Source: Streptomyces bicolor (GTDB taxonomy: Bacteria > Actinomycetota > Actinomycetes > Streptomycetales > Streptomycetaceae). From it: a stretch of 64,000 nt of DNA. The notes under the pieces are model-generated. The model searched no databases. It was not told the DNA's origin and saw nothing but the letters and a program-made list of their open reading frames with translations. The stretch spans positions 168,224 to 232,223 of the forward strand of contig NZ_JOFS01000014.1 of assembly GCF_000719285.1 (NCBI RefSeq). Reading direction: 5' to 3'. The position numbers and the translations under genes are program-made. How positions within the stretch are numbered: position 1 is the stretch's first letter; each line of letters starts with the position of its first letter. Below are positions 61,013 to 64,000 of the stretch, in pieces.

Positions 61013-61041
61013 TTCGGATCATGCCCAAGAACGGAGATACT
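61013..61041 (+). promoter_or_regulatory. Putative promoter of the ferredoxin-dapC genes
   Basis: TTCGGA (61013-61018) and GATACT (61036-61041) are separated by 17 bp, a fair match to the housekeeping (HrdB-type) promoter pattern. They lie about 90 bp before the ferredoxin start. Confidence 0.45.
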
Positions 61042-61132
61042 AGGGGCGGGCATCGACGACGCCGCGCTCCCGCGCGCCAGGCGGCGGAGCCTGAGGAGGC
61101 CCGCCAGCGCCCTATCGAGGAGGAACGACAGC

Positions 61133-61453
61133 GTGACCTACGTCATCGCGCAGCCTTGTGTCGACGTCAAGGACAAGGCGTGCATCGAGGAGTGCCCGGT
61201 CGACTGCATCTACGAGGGCCAGCGGTCCTTGTACATCCACCCGGACGAATGCGTCGACTGCGGAGCCTGTGAGCCGGTATGCCCGGTCGAGGCGATCTTC
61301 TACGAGGACGACACTCCGGAGGAGTGGAAGGACTACTACAAGGCGAACGTCGAGTTCTTCGACGAGCTCGGCTCCCCCGGCGGCGCCAGCAAGCTGGGCC
61401 TGATCGAGCGGGACCACCCCTTCATCGCCGCGCTGCCGCCGCAGGCCGAGTAA
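61133..61453 (+). CDS. fdxA: 7Fe ferredoxin (FdxA type)
   Basis: 106 residues from GTG (GAGGAGG upstream). Cys9, Cys17 and Cys50 fit a [3Fe-4S] site. Cys21, Cys40, Cys43 and Cys46 fit a [4Fe-4S] site; Cys25 would be free, as in Azotobacter ferredoxin I. The C-terminal 50 residues (EEWKDYYKANVEFFDELG) are the extension usual in actinobacterial 7Fe ferredoxins. It is a soluble electron carrier. It precedes dapC with a large hairpin between, an arrangement I recall from other actinobacteria. Confidence 0.95.
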   Translation: MTYVIAQPCVDVKDKACIEECPVDCIYEGQRSLYIHPDECVDCGACEPVCPVEAIFYEDDTPEEWKDYYKANVEFFDELGSPGGASKLGLIERDHPFIAALPPQAE

Positions 61454-61480
61454 TCCCCACCGGCGACCCGCACAGCGTGC

Positions 61481-61551
61481 CGCCTCGGTCCCGTACGGCC
61501 TGATCACCGTGATCGTCCCGATCGCCTTGATCGCCGTACGGGACCGAGGCG
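61481..61551 (+). terminator. Long inverted repeat between ferredoxin and dapC
   Basis: A perfect 19-bp stem (61481-61499 with 61533-61551) encloses a 33-base loop made of four 8-9-bp TGATCgyc-type repeats (TGATCACCG, TGATCGTCC, CGATCGCCT, TGATCGCC). It begins 27 bp after the ferredoxin stop and ends 47 bp before the dapC GTG. It may be a terminator, an attenuator, or a protein-binding site. Confidence 0.8.
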
Positions 61552-61598
61552 TTGCCGTATCCGGCAGAACCGGCAGTACCAGAAAGTGAGCCAGATCC

Positions 61599-62693
61599 GT
61601 GTCCGCAGTCTCCGACCGCCTTCCGACCTTTCCCTGGGACAAGCTGGAGCCGTACAAGAAGACGGCCGCCGCGCACCCGGACGGCATCGTCGACCTCTCC
61701 GTCGGCACACCGGTCGACCCGGTGCCCGAGCTGATCCAGAAGGCCCTGATCGACGCGGCGGACTCCCCGGGCTATCCGACGGTCTGGGGCACTCCGGCGC
61801 TGCGTGACGCGATCACGGGCTGGGTGGAGCGCCGCCTGGGCGCCCGCGAGGTCACCCACCGCCACGTCCTGCCCATCGTCGGCTCCAAGGAACTGGTCGC
61901 CTGGCTCCCCACGCAGCTGGGCCTGGGCCCCGGTGACAAGGTGGCCTACCCGCGGCTTGCCTACCCGACGTACGAGGTGGGTGCCCGCCTCGCCCGCGCC
62001 GAGTACGAGGTCTACGATGACCCGACCGAGCTGGACCCGCGGGGCCTGAAGCTGCTGTGGCTGAACTCCCCGTCGAACCCCACGGGCAAGGTCCTCTCCA
62101 AGCCGGAACTGACCCGGATCGTCGCCTGGGCCCGTGAGCACGGCGTCCTGCTCTTCTCCGACGAGTGCTACCTGGAGCTGGGCTGGGAGGCCGACCCGGT
62201 CTCGGTCCTGCACCCGGACGTGAACGGCGGCTCGTACGAGGGCATCGTCGCGGTCCACTCCCTCTCCAAGCGCTCGAACCTGGCCGGCTACCGCGCCGCG
62301 TTCCTGGCCGGCGACCCGGCGGTCCTCGCGCCCCTTCTGGAGATCCGCAAGCACGGCGGCATGATGACCTCGGCGCCGACCCAGGCGGCGGTGATCGCGG
62401 CCCTCGGCGACGACGAACACGTCCGCGTCCAGCGCGACCGCTACGCCTCCCGCCGTGCCTCCCTCCGCGAGGCCCTGGAACGCCACGGCTTCCGCATCGA
62501 GCACAGCGAGGCCAGCCTCTACCTCTGGGCCACGAAGGACGAGTCCTGCTGGACCACGGTCGCCCACCTCGCCGACCTCGGCATCCTGGTGGCCCCGGGC
62601 GACTTCTACGGCGAGGCGGGCGCCCGTCACGTCCGGGTGGCGTTCACGGCGACGGACGAGAGGGTGGCACAGGCGGTCCGGCGCCTGGCATAA
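61599..62693 (+). CDS. dapC: Succinyldiaminopimelate aminotransferase
   Basis: 364 residues from GTG. A fold-type I PLP aminotransferase: LSVGTPVDPVPELI near the N-terminus, NSPSNPTGKV, FSDECYLELGW (PLP-binding Asp and Tyr), and HSLSKRSNLAGYR with the Schiff-base Lys. The RKHGGMMTSAPTQAA segment is typical of the DapC group. It converts N-succinyl-2-amino-6-ketopimelate to N-succinyl-LL-diaminopimelate in lysine and peptidoglycan synthesis, and some relatives also act on prephenate. A separate promoter is possible, since the hairpin lies between it and the ferredoxin gene. Confidence 0.92.
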   Translation: MSAVSDRLPTFPWDKLEPYKKTAAAHPDGIVDLSVGTPVDPVPELIQKALIDAADSPGYPTVWGTPALRDAITGWVERRLGAREVTHRHVLPIVGSKELVAWLPTQLGLGPGDKVAYPRLAYPTYEVGARLARAEYEVYDDPTELDPRGLKLLWLNSPSNPTGKVLSKPELTRIVAWAREHGVLLFSDECYLELGWEADPVSVLHPDVNGGSYEGIVAVHSLSKRSNLAGYRAAFLAGDPAVLAPLLEIRKHGGMMTSAPTQAAVIAALGDDEHVRVQRDRYASRRASLREALERHGFRIEHSEASLYLWATKDESCWTTVAHLADLGILVAPGDFYGEAGARHVRVAFTATDERVAQAVRRLA

Positions 62694-62752
62694 CCTGCCG
62701 TGCCGCTGCGGCGGCGCTGTGCCTGTTACCGCTGTGAGCAGTCGTTCCGCAG

Positions 62753-62800
62753 GGCGATGGGGGTCCCCCCGCTCGAGCGAAGTCGAGAGTGGGGGAGGGT
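62753..62800. repeat. Interspersed inverted repeat (GATGGGGGTCCCCCC family), copy 2
   Basis: GCGATGGGGGTCCCCCC, then GCTCGAGCGAAGTCGAG, then AGTGGGGGAGGG. It shares the core with 13663-13709 and forms a compound stem-loop 60 bp after dapC, where it may also end transcription. Confidence 0.7.
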
Positions 62801-62877
62801 GGGCACAGCCTCCAGCGCCGGGCACCGCCCGAACACGCCCCGGCCCCTGCCGACGTACCGACGCGGGCACAGAAAAA

Positions 62878-62912
62878 CCGACGGGGCCCAGGAACTCCCG
62901 GAACCCCGTCGG
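62878..62912 (-). terminator. Terminator of the small secreted protein gene
   Basis: A 9-bp stem (62878-62886 with 62904-62912) is followed, on the minus strand, by five T residues. It lies 25 bp beyond the TAA stop. Confidence 0.8.
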
Positions 62913-62937
62913 CTCAACGTCGGCCCAACCCAGGCGG

Positions 62938-63414
62938 TTAGCCGATCGGCAGAGCCTGCACCGGCAGCGACCCGGTCTTCGGCACGCCACCCTCCGCGGC
63001 CGCACCGGCCGTGTCACCGAGGACGGTCCCGACCGATCCGGCCAGGCCACCCGCGGTCTCCTGCGCCGCGGGCGTCGCCTTCTTCGCGACCTTGCTGCCG
63101 GCCTTGGCGGCGGTCGGCACCGCCTTCTTCGCGGTCTTGCCGCCGGTCTTGGTCACCTTGTCGCCGGCCTTCGTCGCGGTCGGCAGCGCCTTGTCGACGG
63201 CCGTGTCGACGGCGCCGCTCGCGATCCCGGTGGCGTTCTGAGCCGCACCGTCGACGACGCTCGTGCTGTCGACGGCGGTCAGCCCGCCGACCTTGGAGGC
63301 GTCGGGCAGTTCGGGGGCCGCGCTGGCGGAGCCGGCCGCACCGACCCCGGCAGCCGCTCCCGCAGCGACGAGCAGCGCGGCACGGGCGATCCGGCGGGTC
63401 AGGGGGAGGGACAT
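62938..63414 (-). CDS. Small secreted Ala/Lys-rich protein
   Basis: 158 residues. A clear signal peptide (LTRRIARAALLVAAGAAAGVGAAGSASA|AP) precedes a low-complexity mature chain: ASGAVDTAVDKALPTATKAGD and KAVPTAAKAGSKVAKKATPA are loose repeats of about 12-15 residues rich in Ala, Thr and Lys. No domain or cysteine is present. Similar small secreted proteins in streptomycetes may be cell-wall associated, but function is unknown. It is one of the few genes here ending in TAA, followed by a T-run terminator. Confidence 0.82.
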   Translation of the reverse strand: MSLPLTRRIARAALLVAAGAAAGVGAAGSASAAPELPDASKVGGLTAVDSTSVVDGAAQNATGIASGAVDTAVDKALPTATKAGDKVTKTGGKTAKKAVPTAAKAGSKVAKKATPAAQETAGGLAGSVGTVLGDTAGAAAEGGVPKTGSLPVQALPIG

Positions 63415-63766
63415 GATGCTCCTTCGACGGGTAAGTCGGATGAGAACGATGAAGTGTCCGACCACACCCGGTAGTTGACCGACTGGCTGTTGATCTCCGG
63501 GCTCGGACGCAGTGACTACCGCTCGAAGCCCCCGAAGGTTGCGGCGCCGCAACGTAAAGAGTTGGCAATGCGTCGCATAATCGCCTGCGGATAAAAACGG
63601 TCAAATCGCGTCCCGCCGGAAAGCCTGCCGAATCCTTACAGCCCTTTGTTCTCAAGGCCTTTGGCAGATACGAGGCTGACCGCGCGAAATCCCGCGCACG
63701 CCGCCGCCGTTCGACGCCCCGGGTAACCCGTGCGGGTGGATCCCCGAACGGCTGCGCGTGCCAGGC
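63415..63766. other. Non-coding region upstream of the small secreted protein gene
   Basis: About 350 bp with no supported gene. The part nearest the gene carries its promoter and leader. AT-richer DNA lies around 63570-63660 (CGTCGCATAATCGCCTGCGGATAAAAACGG). The right half leads into the inverted-repeat element. Confidence 0.45.
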
Positions 63767-64000
63767 CCTGTCGTCAAATTCCCGCCTGCCCGGCGACGCC
63801 TGGCACGCCCTCCCCCAGAGGGGGGACCCCCAGCTGGGTTGCCGAACCGCCCACGTGGCTCCTCCCCCACGCGCGAACCGAGCTTCGCTCGGTTCGCGCG
63901 TGGGCACCCCCATCGAGGGCGGCTCCGGCGCCTTGCGATCGCACGCACCAGACGCCGCCGGGCCCGCCCTTCGGGCGGACGACGGGAATTTGACGACAGG
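63767..64000. mobile_element. MITE-like inverted-repeat element (may extend past the right edge)
   Basis: The 18 bp CCTGTCGTCAAATTCCCG at 63767-63784 recur in exact inverted form at 63983-64000. Inside, GCCCGGCGACGCCTGGCACGC on the left matches the inverse of the right side (GCCCGGCGGCGTCTGGTGCGTGC), although the right arm has about 20 extra bases. The middle holds the CCTCCCCCAGAGGGGGGACCCCCA repeat and a long hairpin. No transposase is encoded. It resembles a non-autonomous element mobilised by an insertion sequence elsewhere. Confidence 0.6.
63866..63904. repeat. 18-bp perfect hairpin inside the MITE-like element
   Basis: 63866-63883 pairs with 63887-63904 (CCCACGCGCGAACCGAGC with its complement) around a TTC loop. 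The very long stem would stop or block transcription from either side. Confidence 0.8.

Overview
The window is high-GC actinobacterial DNA. The codon bias, the frequent GTG starts, leaderless-looking starts with a -10 box about 7 nt from the start codon, rare TTA codons and the mycothiol gene mshB all point to a Streptomyces chromosome. From memory, the gene order (succinate dehydrogenase, typA, a bldK-type peptide importer, a further peptide importer, mshB, ferredoxin, dapC) matches the central part of streptomycete chromosomes. No tRNA, rRNA, CRISPR array or complete insertion sequence was seen.

Layout. 0-8.5 kb: a trypsin-like/NTPase-like protein cut by the left edge, a LysR/SDR divergent pair, a methyltransferase-DedA pair whose DedA gene runs out of frame into a remnant of another membrane protein, a NarL-type two-component system and a decayed ABC permease tail. 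8.5-18 kb: secreted subtilase, maleylpyruvate-isomerase-type protein, septum-formation-domain membrane protein, GntR regulator, SPOR protein, NUDIX hydrolase, then a stand-alone GHKL ATPase beside a PAS-PAS-GAF-PP2C-GHKL protein, both fitting a partner-switching system. 18-26.5 kb: a coiled-coil membrane protein, a four-gene succinate dehydrogenase operon and a peptide-binding lipoprotein. 26.5-28.5 kb: typA with a strong terminator.

28.8-49.8 kb is dominated by three complete oligopeptide ABC importers (15 genes). The first, in bldKA-E order directly after typA, runs on the plus strand. A close paralogue with the same gene order lies on the minus strand, tail to tail with it. A third, more distant one (SBP-B-C-D-F) diverges from the second. 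A methyltransferase and a TTA-containing amidohydrolase sit between the first two. Each bldK-type operon has a hairpin just after its binding-protein gene, which may raise binding-protein output over the permease and ATPase genes. The third has a 184-bp duplication/insertion between its oppC and oppD genes.

49.9-64 kb: S9 peptidase, a small membrane protein, mshB with a coupled membrane protein, a Gly/Pro-rich membrane-anchored peptidoglycan-binding-type protein, an ABC-2 ATPase, and an ABC-2 permease fused in frame to a truncated response regulator (the expected sensor kinase is absent). Then come a transglutaminase-like protein, a GNAT protein, a 7Fe ferredoxin followed by dapC with a large hairpin between them, and a small secreted protein. 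The right edge lies in an inverted-repeat, MITE-like element. Several interspersed repeats typical of Streptomyces intergenic DNA are scattered through the window.

The most unusual items are the permease-response regulator chimera, a 15-copy heptamer array between bldKA and bldKB, the inverted duplicate bldK operon, and the repeat insertion flanked by a 34-bp duplication inside the third operon.
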